Shown: piece by piece, positions 22,806 through 33,607 of the stretch
Layout: each line of letters starts with the position of its first letter
Numbering within the stretch: the stretch's first letter is position 1
Assembly: GCF_000182565.1 (NCBI RefSeq)
Contig: NW_015971539.1
Location: 174,775 to 238,774 of the forward strand
Direction of reading: 5' to 3'
Length of the DNA: 64,000 nucleotides
DNA from: Spizellomyces punctatus DAOM BR117
Lineage: Eukaryota > Chytridiomycota > Chytridiomycetes > Spizellomycetales > Spizellomycetaceae
Notes under the pieces: model-generated
The model's input: the letters and a program-made list of their open reading frames with translations, nothing else
The model's database searches: none
What the model was told of the DNA's origin: nothing
Made by a program: the position numbers and the translations under genes

Positions 22806-24702
22806 ATGCCGCCAAAAAAGAAGCAAAAACTCGAAAAACTCGACAAACCCACCTTACATACCTGCAACAAGACTTCCTTTGCAAAAGCCCTGCCAAACGA
22901 GATCTATCGCCAACGGCTTCTAGATTACATCGCCATCATCCATCAACTTGCCGACCATGCTTCCCACGCGCTGAAATTCTATCTCCTTTCATCATCAGCG
23001 CCAGTTTTTCCCACGGTAAATGAAGATACAATCGAAGCCATCCTGTATCTTCTCAACAAGGGGGAGGCTTGGCATCCAAGAAAGGAAGCAAAGAAGGCAT
23101 GGCGGGATTGTTTGCTGCCATATGTTCAACGGTACTGCCAAATCGTCGGCTTCATTCACCCAAATCTACGAGGCGAGCAGCAGTCAATCAATTACCTGAC
23201 AGCGAGTATGATGATGAACCTGAAAGTCAACGTTCAAGAGCATTTCATGACGATGCTGCTCCGATATATCAATCTGCAGCTTGACGTGAAGGGACAGAAG
23301 CAGCAACTGCCACCGAAAAGTGATGCGTGGAAAAGTGATGCGTGGAAAGCTTTCTTTGCTCGTCTTCGTTACTTGAAGTCAATTTTCCTTTTTGATGTGG
23401 TGCCCGAGTTGCTGGATCTGAGCAGGACAGAATCCGATATCATGGACGAAATTTGGTCGCTCGATCTGCCTTTTCTTGTCAACGATCCACTGGCATATGC
23501 TGTTGCCGTTGACCCGATGTCCTTTTTCCCTGCATACTGTCGGTTGTCAAGCCTATATGAAAAGCATGGATTTCGACGGTTCAGCGCCATCCCACTTCGC
23601 CACTCCCTCATCCAAACACATATTCACATCGACACGGTCATTCTGTACCAGCATATCCTTTGCATCATGCGACGGGAAGCGGAAACTGTTGAAAAGTTCG
23701 ATTTATGGTTGCGCGTGTGCAACCTGCGGAGCAAGGCTTTTCGGTCTCGCCGCGGTATGCAGTTTGAAGGCTCGATCAGTACGGATGGAACCTCGGTGTC
23801 GGTATACCTAAAGCACCCAGAAGCAGAGTATGGAAAGCGCGGAGCGAGAAAGTCAGCAAAGAGTTTAGAGGATGAAGTTAAAGCGCAATACATGGAGAAA
23901 AACTTACCTGCTTGTCGAGCAGCAGAGAATGTCGTTGTTATCGACCCAAACAAGCGTGATCTACTCTACTGCCAAGACAGCAATGGTGCGACAATGTTTC
24001 ACTACACCGCCAACCAGCAAGCCATGGAGACTGGAAGCCGTCGACAGCAAAGTGCAACGGCAGCAGATGAAGAAAGAAGCTGGAGTTGACCTCATAGAAT
24101 CACGTATCCCTAGCCACAAAACAATGAACCTCATGGACTTTACTCGCTACCTTCTTGTTCGCCGTGCTGATTGGGATCGTCACAAGGAGTTCTACTCACA
24201 TCCTGCCCACACGCGGTGGAAGTGGCATGCATTTATAAACCATCAGAAGAGCGAATCAGACCTCATAAGCGCCATGCACAACAAATACGGTGAAAACTTT
24301 ACCGTTGTGATGGGTGATTGGAGCGATGCCGGTCGAACTGCAAGATTTCAGACCTCATCAAAGACGAAAGGTTGGCGCACCCTCTTTAAGCACAACAGGA
24401 TCACCTGCTTCCTTCTCGACGAGTATAAAACCTCATCTGTCTGCCCTCACTGTTCCTCTGGCGTTGAAAAAGGCTTCAAAACACGACCTCATTCAAGACC
24501 TTGGTGCCGTCGCGAAGGCAAGATTGAAAAAGTCCACGGATTGCTGGGTTGTACCAACCCTAACTGTCAGCAAGCCTGGACGATGCGCTACTGGAATCGA
24601 GATACGCTGAGCACCTGCAATATGCTAATGATTGTGAGATCAATGTTGGATGGGCACTGTAGACCAGAGGTGTTCAGCAGAAGCGTTCCAGCTATAGCGT
24701 AG
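22806..24702 (+). CDS. Fanzor (eukaryotic TnpB-like RNA-guided DNA endonuclease), one frame change
   Basis: The first frame runs 22,806-24,089. It starts with a nuclear-localisation-like MPPKKKQKLEKL and reaches the RuvC-I motif VVVIDPNKRDLLYCQD with its catalytic Asp. The second frame (+1, open 23,872-24,702) continues with KKEAGVDLIES, then FTVVMGDWSDAGRTAR, the alternative Glu of Fanzors in FLLDEYKTSSVCPHC, the zinc finger CPHC...CTNPNC, and RuvC-III NRDTLSTCNM with the last catalytic Asp. All catalytic and zinc residues are present. No GT-AG intron of normal size explains the switch, which falls between about 24,000 and 24,085. It could be a recent one-base insertion, a sequence error or an unusual splice. 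The family includes a biochemically studied Spizellomyces protein. Read as one chain it would be about 630 residues. Confidence 0.88.
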
Positions 24703-24753
24703 CGTAGATTAGTTAGTTAGCTTTTCCGAACCGGTTGTCGCCGGTTCAATCCC
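24695..24753 (+). promoter_or_regulatory. A-box and B-box like Pol III elements before the right repeat
   Basis: TAGCGTAGCGT at 24,695-24,705 matches the A-box consensus TRGCNNAGYGG except at the last base and overlaps the Fanzor stop codon. GGTTCAATCCC at 24,743-24,753 fits the B-box consensus GGTTCRANNCC. The 37-bp gap is within the range of tRNA-type promoters. The surrounding bases do not fold as a tRNA: the T-stem has two mismatches and the acceptor strands do not pair. A Pol III transcript started here would run through the right repeat into flanking DNA. Function is inference. Confidence 0.35.
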
Positions 24754-24764
24754 TGGTGCGGGTG

Positions 24765-24799
24765 CTAGTGCCAATACCCATCGGCTCCGCACTATGAAT
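24765..24799 (-). repeat. Right terminal inverted repeat
   Basis: Reverse complement of the left repeat; the only differences are two bases in the inner third (AAC versus TAT on the same strand). It ends CCGCAC-TA-TGAAT on the + strand. Confidence 0.9.
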
Positions 24800-25264
24800 G
24801 TCGCAAGCAAAACAAACCCAATGCGCAACGATTGGTAAGACGGGTATTTGCCATCTATGCCCTTGTTCACCATTTCTTGCAAACGTACGCTGGTGCACAG
24901 TTTATTATCATGGAGATCCCGGAGTTTGCTGTCCGAATGCAGGAAATCAGCAAACTCTTCGTGGTGAAATTCTACGCAATGGAGTAACAAAGTGCCAAGC
25001 GAAACTGCAAGCGGCTATCGCCCTCCCACGCCTTTGTGGTTGATTCCAAGCGTTACGATCAAAGAAAGCACGCGATGGAAAGCAAAGTAAAAAAATCTAT
25101 TTGACAATTTCTGGTCGCCTACCTTTTAGCACGTTGAGGCGTTTTAAAGAAAAATGATTTTTTACTATTGGCCCCACGGGTGAACGAGCGATAGACGAGC
25201 AACAGTCCAATTGCTGAAAAACAAGTTGCTGCTCATGTTCGCTGCCCACTAGAGATCTCATGCC
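24800..25264. other. Region between the Fanzor element and the seven-TM gene
   Basis: 465 bp. Before the insertion it was probably the common upstream region of NTH1 and the seven-TM gene, which are divergent. No coding exon is supported. Confidence 0.45.
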
Positions 25265-26532
25265 ATGAATACGACGATACCCCCTTCCACATCCGTTGTG
25301 CCAGAGCATCTTCAATATACGTTGGAACTGGTCTTTGGAGGTCTAGGTACCGCCATTCAGCTCTTCAACTGTATATGGGCTGCATCGGTACTGTTCCGTC
25401 GTCCGAATCCCTACAATGGGACTCTGGTTATCTGTGGGGTCTTCTACCTGTTGGCCCAGGGTATTGTCGTGACGCAGACAATTATCTCCTTCTCGGGGGG
25501 CAAAAACCATGAGTACCTCACCATGCTGGAAGACTTGGGCCAAGGAGAGGAAGTGAAGCAACAGTACTCGGACTGGAAATTGGGAGTGATCATGCCCTGG
25601 CTGCAGCGAACATACAATTTCGTTTATGGCGTAGCCACACTTGTTTATGTGTTGATTGTTCAAATTCGATTTCGTGTCGTTCGACGAATCGTCCCGTATT
25701 GGAAGGGTTGGGTACGTTGTAGATCGATTCTTCTCAGACTGAGCAACTCGCATATTGAGACTTTGAACGACCTTAGGATCACATCTTTGTTGGCTTTACC
25801 GTCATTCTATGGGCTGCTACCTTCCTCACTTGGAATGTCATACATTATTCGCGCGATGGCCTTTCGAGTGGGATATCAGCGGCCGTATGGAATATTTATG
25901 TTTTGGTGGTTGATCAACTCTTGTGCGTCCTGTTCCTTATGCGTCTGAAGATGTTCCAAAGAAAGTTTGGCCAATCAATCCGACGCCAGACAGCCAGGCG
26001 AACGGTCTTTGTCGCTCTCATCTGCCTAGCGATAATGTCGTGGGTTGCTTTCGGCGTTTTCATGTACAGTAATATGGGATATCGGCACGACGAAGGGATG
26101 CGTAATGTTTTATTCAGAGTAGCAAGTGCCCTGTCTGGCTTTATGATGTCCGCCGCATTGGTGAGTACATAAGGCTGTAGATGCCTAAAGTCCACCATGA
26201 GGTGTCTGCTAAGGTGGAACAAAATGCTGACTTTAACTTGCCTGGAATAGCTTTTCATTTACACCGTGAAGACGATGATGACCGGCTCAACCACCAGCCA
26301 ATTGAGCCGCTCCAAAGGGTCTGGCGGAACGGAGTTAGAACCAAGTTCAGCTTTGAGAATACCTAGGAAACCTGAAGCCGCTCTAACTGACGCGACAGAA
26401 AGATTGCATGCAGTCGAGGGCCAAGTTACGTATGGGTTCGCGAAGCAGCCCACGTTAAAATGGGCCAAATCCTATGAGACCATAACGACAGCGAGTGTGC
26501 AAAGCGACGCTGCATACGATGCGCGGCAATGA
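25265..26532 (+). CDS. Seven-transmembrane protein of unknown family
   Basis: Three exons (25265-25711, 25777-26160, 26251-26532) give 370 residues. Seven hydrophobic segments can be counted: about 20-44, 52-77, 112-136, 150-170, 185-207, 220-241 and 255-283. The N-terminus is short with Asn-x-Thr (MNTTIPPS), a likely extracellular glycosylation site. The third loop is basic (KMFQRKFGQSIRRQTARR), and the C-terminal tail of about 90 residues is Ser/Thr-rich. This is the layout of a G-protein-coupled receptor, but no DRY or NPxxY signature is seen and no family is recognised. It may be a chytrid-specific sensor. Confidence 0.65.
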
Positions 26533-26866
26533 CGTACACCGATAACTTTCGGACGATACTGCTTAGATTTTGTAGATAATTTAAATACTATGATATATAG
26601 AAATTCATATAGTAATAATTTACTCCCTAGGGCTAGCGTAAATCCAGTGCTGGGTGAGCTGTTTATTTCAATAATCGAACGAGCTTCCAGTCCCCAAGCC
26701 ATCAACCAATCAGAGAACGGTGGCACAGCAGATTTAGCAAAGCGCCTGCAAACTACAGCGCAGTCAGCGAACAACAATCCTTTAAACAAGGATTTCACAC
26801 ACGGCTCCGTTTTCACAAATTTCATACCCTCTGCGAGAAGCACATAGCCAAATAACGGCTTGAAAC
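26533..26866. other. Intergenic region upstream of SF3B1
   Basis: 334 bp, AT-rich, without a supported gene; presumed terminator of the seven-TM gene and promoter of SF3B1. Confidence 0.45.
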
Positions 26867-29800
26867 ATGGCGGACGACCTGGACGCCCAAATCAGGGCCG
26901 CTCAGGCAGCTCGCAAAAAGGAGAAGACGGCAGACAAGGCATCATTGGTTGGAGATGTTAGTTACGATCAGGATTTGTACGGCGGCCGAGGGGTGGAAAG
27001 GTTTGAAGGTTACACCACATCCATTCCAGTGAACGACGAAGACGAGGAAGACGATATGTTTGCAAAGAAAGCCAAAAAGTTGTCCTCTTACACTGCACCA
27101 AAACAAGTTTTCGAGGAGATGGCCAGTATGGAAGATGATGTGGACCCTATGGAGAATTTTCGACCTTCCCGCCGCATTGCGGACAGAGAGTCAGAGTATC
27201 ACGCTCGTCGGTTGAATCGTCAGCTATCTCCGGAGCGAATTGATGCATTTTCCGGACAGCCAGCCAATTCAGAAGCTAGGTCTTACGCTGAGGTCATGAG
27301 AGAGGCAGAATTGGACCGCGAGCAAGCTCAGTTGCAACGGAAGATACAGGAGAAGAAAAAGGAAGAAGAAGAAAATATGAAAGAGTTGGCGTCGTCCGGG
27401 GAACTTCAAATTCGGGCACAAGCTCAAGCTGCTGCCATGGTGGAGAAAGCAAAGGCTGCAGCCGCGGCGGCCGCAGCCAGCGCGGATGGTCCAAAAAAAC
27501 GGAGATGGGATCAGAATGGAGAGGGGAAGACGTCGGAATGGGAAGAAGATGAAAAAAGTACAGGCGGGAAGAGCCGATGGGATGAAACTCCAAAAGAAGA
27601 AGTACCCGCCCGAAAGCGGAATAGATGGGATGAAACACCGGTCGACGCATCCGCATCTGCCTGGGACGCTACGCCTAAAAAGCAAAGTGGAGCCGCAACA
27701 CCCGGTGGGAAACGTTCACGTTGGGACGAAACGCCTGTCGGCATTACCAATCAGTTCGCCGCAACTCCAGTCGGAAACATGGGTCTTATGACTCCCACAC
27801 CGGGACAGATCCCTGTTCCTATGACACCAGAAGCTGTTAACGCCATGCGATGGGAGAAGGAAATCGACTACCGGAATCGATATCTTACTGATGAAGAACT
27901 GGATGCAATGTTTCCCACTGAAGGTTATAAAATTCTCGAACCTCCGGCTACGTATGTTCCTATACGCACTCCAGCACGAAAGCTCATGGCCACTCCCACT
28001 CCTATGGCGGGGCAAGCCGGGGGATTCATGATGCAGGAGGAGGATAGAAATCAAATGTACGATGTACCACCGGAAATTCCAGGTGTCGGCGGTTTGCAGT
28101 TCTTCAAGCCGGAGGATATGCAGCACTTTGGCAAGCTTCTGGATCAGAAGGACGAAGCCGAGTTGAGCGTGGATGAGCTTAAGGAGCGTAAAATTATGAG
28201 ACTGCTTCTAAAAATCAAAAACGGGACTCCGCCTATGCGTAAAACCGCTCTCCGTCAGATCACCGATAAAGCCAGAGAATTCGGCGCCGGCCCACTCTTC
28301 AACCAGATTTTACCCTTGCTCATGTCTCCCACTCTAGAAGATCAGGAACGTCACCTGTTGGTTAAAGTCATCGACCGTGTCTTGTACAAGCTGGACGATC
28401 TTGTTCGTCCGTATGTACACAAAATTCTAGTCGTCATTGAACCACTCTTGATTGATGAAGATTACTATGCCCGAGTTGAAGGTCGTGAAATCATCAGCAA
28501 TCTCAGTAAAGCCGCGGGATTGGCGACGATGATTGCCACCATGCGTCCTGATATTGACCATGTCGATGAATATGTACGTAATACCACTGCTCGTGCCTTC
28601 TCGGTGGTTGCATCAGCGCTCGGCATCCCCTCCCTCCTGCCATTCCTAAAGGCTGTGTGCCGATCAAAGAAGTCTTGGCAGGCCAGACACACTGGTATTA
28701 AGATTGTGCAGCAGATTGCCATCCTTCTGGGTTGCGCAGTTTTACCTCATCTGAAGAGTTTGGTTGAAGCGATTGCCCATGGGTTAGAGGATGAACAGCA
28801 GAAAGTGCGGACAATCACGGCATTGGCCATTGCTGCTCTTGCGGAAGCGGCTGCACCTTACGGTATTGAATCTTTCGATATTGTGCTGCGTCCTTTGTGG
28901 GCGGGTATCAAGAAGCATCGAGGAAAGGGTCTAGCAGCCTTCCTGAAAGCGATCGGCTATATTATTCCGCTTATGGACGCCGAATACGCCAACTACTACA
29001 CTAAGGAGGTCATGATCATCTTGATTCGTGAGTTCCAGTCACCGGACGAAGAAATGAAGAAGATTGTGCTCAAGGTGGTGAAGCAATGTTCTGCGACCGA
29101 CGGTGTCGAACCCCAGTATATCAAGACGGAAATTCTTCCCGAGTTCTTCAAGCACTTTTGGGTACGACGAATGGCTCTTGATCGCCGTAACTATAAGCAA
29201 TTGGTGGAGACGACAGTCGAACTTGCCCAGAAGGTCGGCGTAGCTGAAATAGCAAGCAAGATCGTTGAAGATCTGAAGGACGAATCAGAACCCTACCGGA
29301 AGATGGTTATGGAGACCATTGACAAAGTAGTTAGCCAGCTGGGCACTGCCGACATTGATCACAGGCTCGAGGTGACCTTGATTGACGGTGTTCTATATGC
29401 ATTCCAAGAGCAGACTGTGGAGGACGTAGTCATGCTTAACGGCTTCGGTACAGTTGTCAACTCGCTAGGTCTTCGTGTCAAGCCGTACTTGCAGCAGATC
29501 TGTTCTACTATCCTTTGGCGCTTGAATAACAAGAGCGCAAAAGTTCGTCAGCAAGCAGCGGACCTAATCTCACGAATCGCTGTGGTGATGAAGACTTGCG
29601 GTGAGGAGAAACTCATGGGTCAATTAGGTGTTGTGCTGTACGAATACCTTGGCGAGGAATATCCCGAAGTGCTCGGGTCCATCTTACGCGCGCTAAAATC
29701 GATCGTAAACGTCATTGGTATGAGCAACATGACTCCCCCGATCAAGGACTTGCTACCAAGGTTGACACCAATCTTGAAGAATCGACACGAAAAAGTCCAG

Positions 29801-30619
29801 GAAAACTGTATCGATCTTGTGGGACGTATCGCCGACCGTGGTGCAGAGTTTGTTTCTGCTCGAGAATGGATGCGTATCTGTTTTGAGTTGCTCGACATGC
29901 TCAAGGCCCACAAGAAGGGTATACGCCGTGCCACTGTGAATACTTTTGGGTACATTGCGAAAGCTATTGGTCCACAGGATGTACTAGCGACACTCCTCAA
30001 CAACTTGAAGGTGCAAGAGCGTCAGAATCGTGTCTGTACGACTGTTGCCATTGCGATTGTCGCCGAGACTTGCTCTCCCTTTACTGTGCTACCCGCACTT
30101 ATGAACGAGTACCGTGTACCCGAACTCAACGTGCAAAATGGTGTGCTCAAATCACTTTCCTTCTTGTTTGAATACATTGGGGAGATGGGCAAAGACTACA
30201 TCTACGCCGTCACACCTCTCCTCGAAGACGCTCTCATGGATCGTGACTTGGTTCACCGTCAAACTGCTTGCACTACGGTCAAGCATATGTCGCTCGGAGT
30301 CTTCGGCCTTGGCTGTGAAGACGCTCTTTTACATCTTCTAAACCATGTCTGGCCCAATATCTTCGAAACGTCCCCTCACGTCATCAATGCAGTTATGGAA
30401 GCTATTGACGGACTACGAGTTGCATTGGGACCAAGTGTTATTATGCAATACGTATTACAAGGATTATTCCACCCTGCAAGACGAGTACGGGAGATCTACT
30501 GGAAGATTTACAACAATCTTTATATTGGCAGTCAGGATGGGCTGGTGGCATTTTATCCGCGAATCGAAAATGATCAGAGGAATATTTACGAACGATATGA
30601 GCTGGACCTGGTGATCTGA
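26867..30619 (+). CDS. SF3B1: Splicing factor 3B subunit 1 (U2 snRNP)
   Basis: A single uninterrupted ORF of 1,250 residues, close to the length of animal SF3B1 (about 1,300). The N-terminal 400 residues are disordered, with Lys/Glu- and Ala-rich parts. RWDETP-type repeats (for example RWDETPVG) act as U2AF-homology ligand motifs and phosphorylation sites, and the segment [14 protein letters not shown] matches the SF3B14/p14-binding area. From about 440 to the end is a superhelix of HEAT repeats, including [20 protein letters not shown] and [20 protein letters not shown], the region around the human cancer hotspots. The end [10 protein letters not shown] is typical. The protein holds the branch-point helix in the SF3b complex. 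It has no intron while most neighbours have many. Confidence 0.97.
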   Translation: MADDLDAQIRAAQAARKKEKTADKASLVGDVSYDQDLYGGRGVERFEGYTTSIPVNDEDEEDDMFAKKAKKLSSYTAPKQVFEEMASMEDDVDPMENFRPSRRIADRESEYHARRLNRQLSPERIDAFSGQPANSEARSYAEVMREAELDREQAQLQRKIQEKKKEEEENMKELASSGELQIRAQAQAAAMVEKAKAAAAAAAASADGPKKRRWDQNGEGKTSEWEEDEKSTGGKSRWDETPKEEVPARKRNRWDETPVDASASAWDATPKKQSGAATPGGKRSRWDETPVGITNQFAATPVGNMGLMTPTPGQIPVPMTPEAVNAMRWEKEIDYRNRYLTDEELDAMFPTEGYKILEPPATYVPIRTPARKLMATPTPMAGQAGGFMMQEEDRNQMYDVPPEIPGVGGLQFFKPEDMQHFGKLLDQKDEAELSVDELKERKIMRLLLKIKNGTPPMRKTALRQITDKAREFGAGPLFNQILPLLMSPTLEDQERHLLVKVIDRVLYKLDDLVRPYVHKILVVIEPLLIDEDYYARVEGREIISNLSKAAGLATMIATMRPDIDHVDEYVRNTTARAFSVVASALGIPSLLPFLKAVCRSKKSWQARHTGIKIVQQIAILLGCAVLPHLKSLVEAIAHGLEDEQQKVRTITALAIAALAEAAAPYGIESFDIVLRPLWAGIKKHRGKGLAAFLKAIGYIIPLMDAEYANYYTKEVMIILIREFQSPDEEMKKIVLKVVKQCSATDGVEPQYIKTEILPEFFKHFWVRRMALDRRNYKQLVETTVELAQKVGVAEIASKIVEDLKDESEPYRKMVMETIDKVVSQLGTADIDHRLEVTLIDGVLYAFQEQTVEDVVMLNGFGTVVNSLGLRVKPYLQQICSTILWRLNNKSAKVRQQAADLISRIAVVMKTCGEEKLMGQLGVVLYEYLGEEYPEVLGSILRALKSIVNVIGMSNMTPPIKDLLPRLTPILKNRHEKVQENCIDLVGRIADRGAEFVSAREWMRICFELLDMLKAHKKGIRRATVNTFGYIAKAIGPQDVLATLLNNLKVQERQNRVCTTVAIAIVAETCSPFTVLPALMNEYRVPELNVQNGVLKSLSFLFEYIGEMGKDYIYAVTPLLEDALMDRDLVHRQTACTTVKHMSLGVFGLGCEDALLHLLNHVWPNIFETSPHVINAVMEAIDGLRVALGPSVIMQYVLQGLFHPARRVREIYWKIYNNLYIGSQDGLVAFYPRIENDQRNIYERYELDLVI

Positions 30620-31132
30620 TTTTGGCATCAAGGCGAGATGATGCTTTTGTATATAGATATGAATGGTGGCAACTTGTGTAAGGTGTTTTGGATGGGAAAA
30701 TTGGGTTATGTTAATGCACTAAAATGAAATTCATCGTGATATACGATCCGTTCAGTACCAATCACTCTTGAACCACCTGTCACGATGCCTTGTCCTGTGA
30801 ACGGTTGAAGAGATGCTTACATAGAAGGTACTAGCTGCACCGTGTTCCCTGACATACGGACGAGGATGGCTTTTACTAGCAATATATCATGGAAAAGTTC
30901 AGTTCAACGTACATAGTCTGACGGCCAGTTTTACTGATCCGCTTTGTACAGAGTTCCAAAATTTCGCCAAACTCTTCATTATCTGACGGATTTCATGCCC
31001 AGGTCAACATGCCCACAGAATTCACCTGTTACAGCTGAATTCAATATAGCATCACGCAATTACATATCAATTTTAGAGATTTTCACATATAAACAATCGT
31101 CTCTTGGTCTGGAGAACTAGCGATGTTTATTA
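30620..31132. other. Convergent intergenic region (SF3B1 / esterase)
   Basis: 513 bp between stop codons, AT-rich, no coding signal. Confidence 0.5.
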
Positions 31133-32430
31133 TCATAGCTGTTTCTTCCATCCAACTTTAGCTCTGATCCAATTGGCAATGAAGTGCATGGCTTGCTCAC
31201 TCTCGTCAAGCCAAGCAAAGAAAACCGGATAGACGTGGCACATCCCTTTTTGAATAATCAATTCTACATCGCCGCCATCCTTCGCAATGTTCTCCGCAAT
31301 TTCCTTGGAGTCATCCAACAACAATTCATGGCTCCCAACAAGGACAAGGGCGGGCGGAAATTCCTCATACGTGGGTGGCGGGATGGGGGTGGGTGACTTT
31401 AGGACTAGAGAACAGACGAACGAGATTGACGGCGCATCCAACATGACGTCCAAAGATTTGTTGGTTTCCATTGAAGGATAATTTGGGTGGAGATTCAAAT
31501 AGGGCGATAACATAACCACGCCAGCTGGGAAATACTGTGGAGTGCGGCGAAGAGCGTTGATGACATGGACCGTCATACCACCTCCTGCACTGTCACCTAT
31601 AAGAGCAAGGTTCGATGCACCGTACCTATGATCAGAAAAATAGCATATTAGCATTAGGGACGGACAAAAGTAGAAGCAATCGGAGGCAATTTCTACCTTG
31701 CAGTAGCCCATTCGAAAACCTTGATACAGTCACCCACAGATTCGGGCAGAAAATCAGCTTCTGGTACGAGGCGATAATCCGGGATAACAATCGGTACACC
31801 GCCCAGTCGCGCAGATAAATCGGCACCGATTCCCCGATAATGATGAGCACGACCAGCCATGTAACCACCTCCATGCAGCCATCTGAAATAGTATTAGCAA
31901 TATCATGTAAGTATCCATCATACATTACAGTAAGAATAATTATTGCATTCATACGCACACAACAGCACCAGGAGGTGTTGGCCCTGTGACGACGGCCGTG
32001 ATGATTTCAGTAGGAACGCCGTTAACTTCCAGCTGAGAAACGCTGTAGGCATTCTTGCTAACAACTAGGTTTACGATTGCTTCGGTACGTTCTCGGACGT
32101 GTTCGACATCGGTGGAGTGGGGCTGCCTGAAGTAGTAAGGAACACGGCACTTGCTCGTCAAGTTGACATACACCTAAAGTGCAGAGAGCGTTACCTATTA
32201 CAAGATACTTACTTGGACAATTTGACGAGTAGCAAGAATGCTCTTGTCCTGGAACTCAAGCCTTCCCACTCTGCACGAAGAGAAGCTGGGGTGACAAGGG
32301 ACGGGACATGATTAAAGAGGAAACGGAGGCCGCCGATTAGGCCCGAGAGAACAGTCCTCGTAAAGCTTCCCTTCAAGGAGTCACCGAATGATCCTGTTAT
32401 TGGACGGAGAAGGAGGGTTGGCGAAGTCAT
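31133..32430 (-). CDS. Alpha/beta hydrolase, hormone-sensitive-lipase type esterase
   Basis: Four exons (32213-32430, 31959-32153, 31697-31882, 31133-31625) join in phase to 363 residues. The oxyanion-hole motif HGGG (WLHGGGYMAGRAHHYR), the substrate-side motif IPDYRLVPEADFLP and the nucleophile GDSAGGG place it in the HSL/GDSAG family of carboxylesterases. The catalytic His is in KGMCHVYPVFF and the acid is probably in LVLVGSHELLLDD. A hydrophobic N-terminal stretch (TRTVLSGLIGGLRFLF) could be a membrane anchor. Such enzymes hydrolyse short acyl esters, sterol or xenobiotic esters. The first junction uses an acceptor (GACGAG) chosen because it is the only one that keeps the frame, so about 10 residues there are uncertain. 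Confidence 0.82.
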
Positions 32431-33607
32431 GGCATTTGGGAAGGTGAAAGTGCAAAAAGAACCATCAGGTAGGATAATCTAGCTGAGTAGAAAGTTATCG
32501 CTCCAATTTGATTTCCAAGGTCCCATTCGGGAAATAATCGCGAATGACCCCTCTTTCTGACTCGGAAGGATTGCATCGGCGTCGTTACAGTACAAGGTGC
32601 ATGAATGATGGATGAATGAACCGGCTTTGCATATCTACATTTTACGCCCGTATTTCGCGTTTCCTGCACCAGAGCCTTCATTAATTTCGTACATCTGAAA
32701 TGACCCAGTGGAAGAAGAATGTGTGTTATCGAATTCATAGATGTGTTTGAATTTGTCTATAGCTCCAAGCGGTAGGACGGAGGATTGTATAAAGCATTCA
32801 TGACAGCTTCCAATATGTAATAGAAATAATACAATGTCGACAAGCTTGTGAATTTAAGCGCGTCTCCGCATTTTCTGAAAAGACTTCAAGATCTTATGTG
32901 TTGGCAGGAACCGAGGGACGGTATAGGCAGAATGTCTATTATATTGTAACTCGCCTGTTTCCCCACAGCCAACGGGACGTTACCCTCCGACAGGTTGTTG
33001 CCGGATCCGTTCACCATCGCTGTGTACTTTACTGCCGAGCTAGAAGTGGGACGCAGACGGTTTGCACAGCAGCTGTAGAGGCCCCTCTAATTAACAATGT
33101 AGATCCCGAAGACCTATAATTCAGCCAGCATCTAAACACATTATTAGCAAAATTTAGCTCGATGCTGGAACATTATCACTGCTCAAATGCCGATGATGGT
33201 AATCTCGTCCCGTGCATTATCAAGATTGTTTCTTCCTTGTAAGTATACATTTCCAACAATACTTTGCATGCAAAGCGATTGGAACAGTTCCAAAAATTGG
33301 GCCGACCAAAGTAGGGCCGACCACATAGATAATTTATGAACTGAGTGTCGGCTCACTTCATCTCAGCTGGAACGTCACTGATGGAGCGCTTCCACCACGG
33401 AGAGAGACGGACGGGGATAATCGCCGTGCGCAGCAGCAGGCTTTTATCCCCAATACCACTATCACGGGCTATGGCGCAGGCGATGATTACGTACAGTAGG
33501 GCTTGCTCAGTCCTGGCGCGGTTCTTGAGAAAGTTCGACTTGGATTGCCATGAATATTCGCTCAGACAGCTACATTGATACACATTCAAGCGCAAGTTAA
33601 ACTTGAA
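32431..33607. other. Intergenic region without supported gene
   Basis: About 1.2 kb between the esterase start (minus) and the DM9 gene (plus). Short frames only, so it should contain both promoters. Confidence 0.45.

Larger units (their letters stand above)
22638..24799 (+). mobile_element. DNA transposon with 35-bp inverted repeats carrying a Fanzor nuclease
   Basis: The sequence 22,638-22,672 is repeated in inverse orientation at 24,765-24,799 with two mismatches in 35 bp. The core is GTGCGGAGCCGATGGG, bounded on each outer side by TA and then ATTCA/TGAAT. Everything between is about 2.1 kb and its only recognisable gene is the Fanzor ORF; no transposase is present. The element would therefore depend on a transposase in trans. 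A TA target duplication (22,643-22,644 and 24,793-24,794) fits mariner-like or related mobilisation, but the outer palindromic bases could also belong to the repeat. Fanzor genes are known to travel inside eukaryotic transposons of several superfamilies. Confidence 0.85.

Noticed and set aside
23980-24060. Short GT-AG intron to explain the Fanzor frame change
   Set aside because: The only combinations with length 1 mod 3 are about 13 or 22 nt, far below the 50-80 nt typical here, and the longer one would delete conserved residues after RuvC-I.
24721-24770. tRNA gene at the right end of the Fanzor element
   Set aside because: A B-box is present, but the T-stem has mismatches, the acceptor strands do not pair and no anticodon arm can be folded. 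Kept only as candidate Pol III promoter elements.
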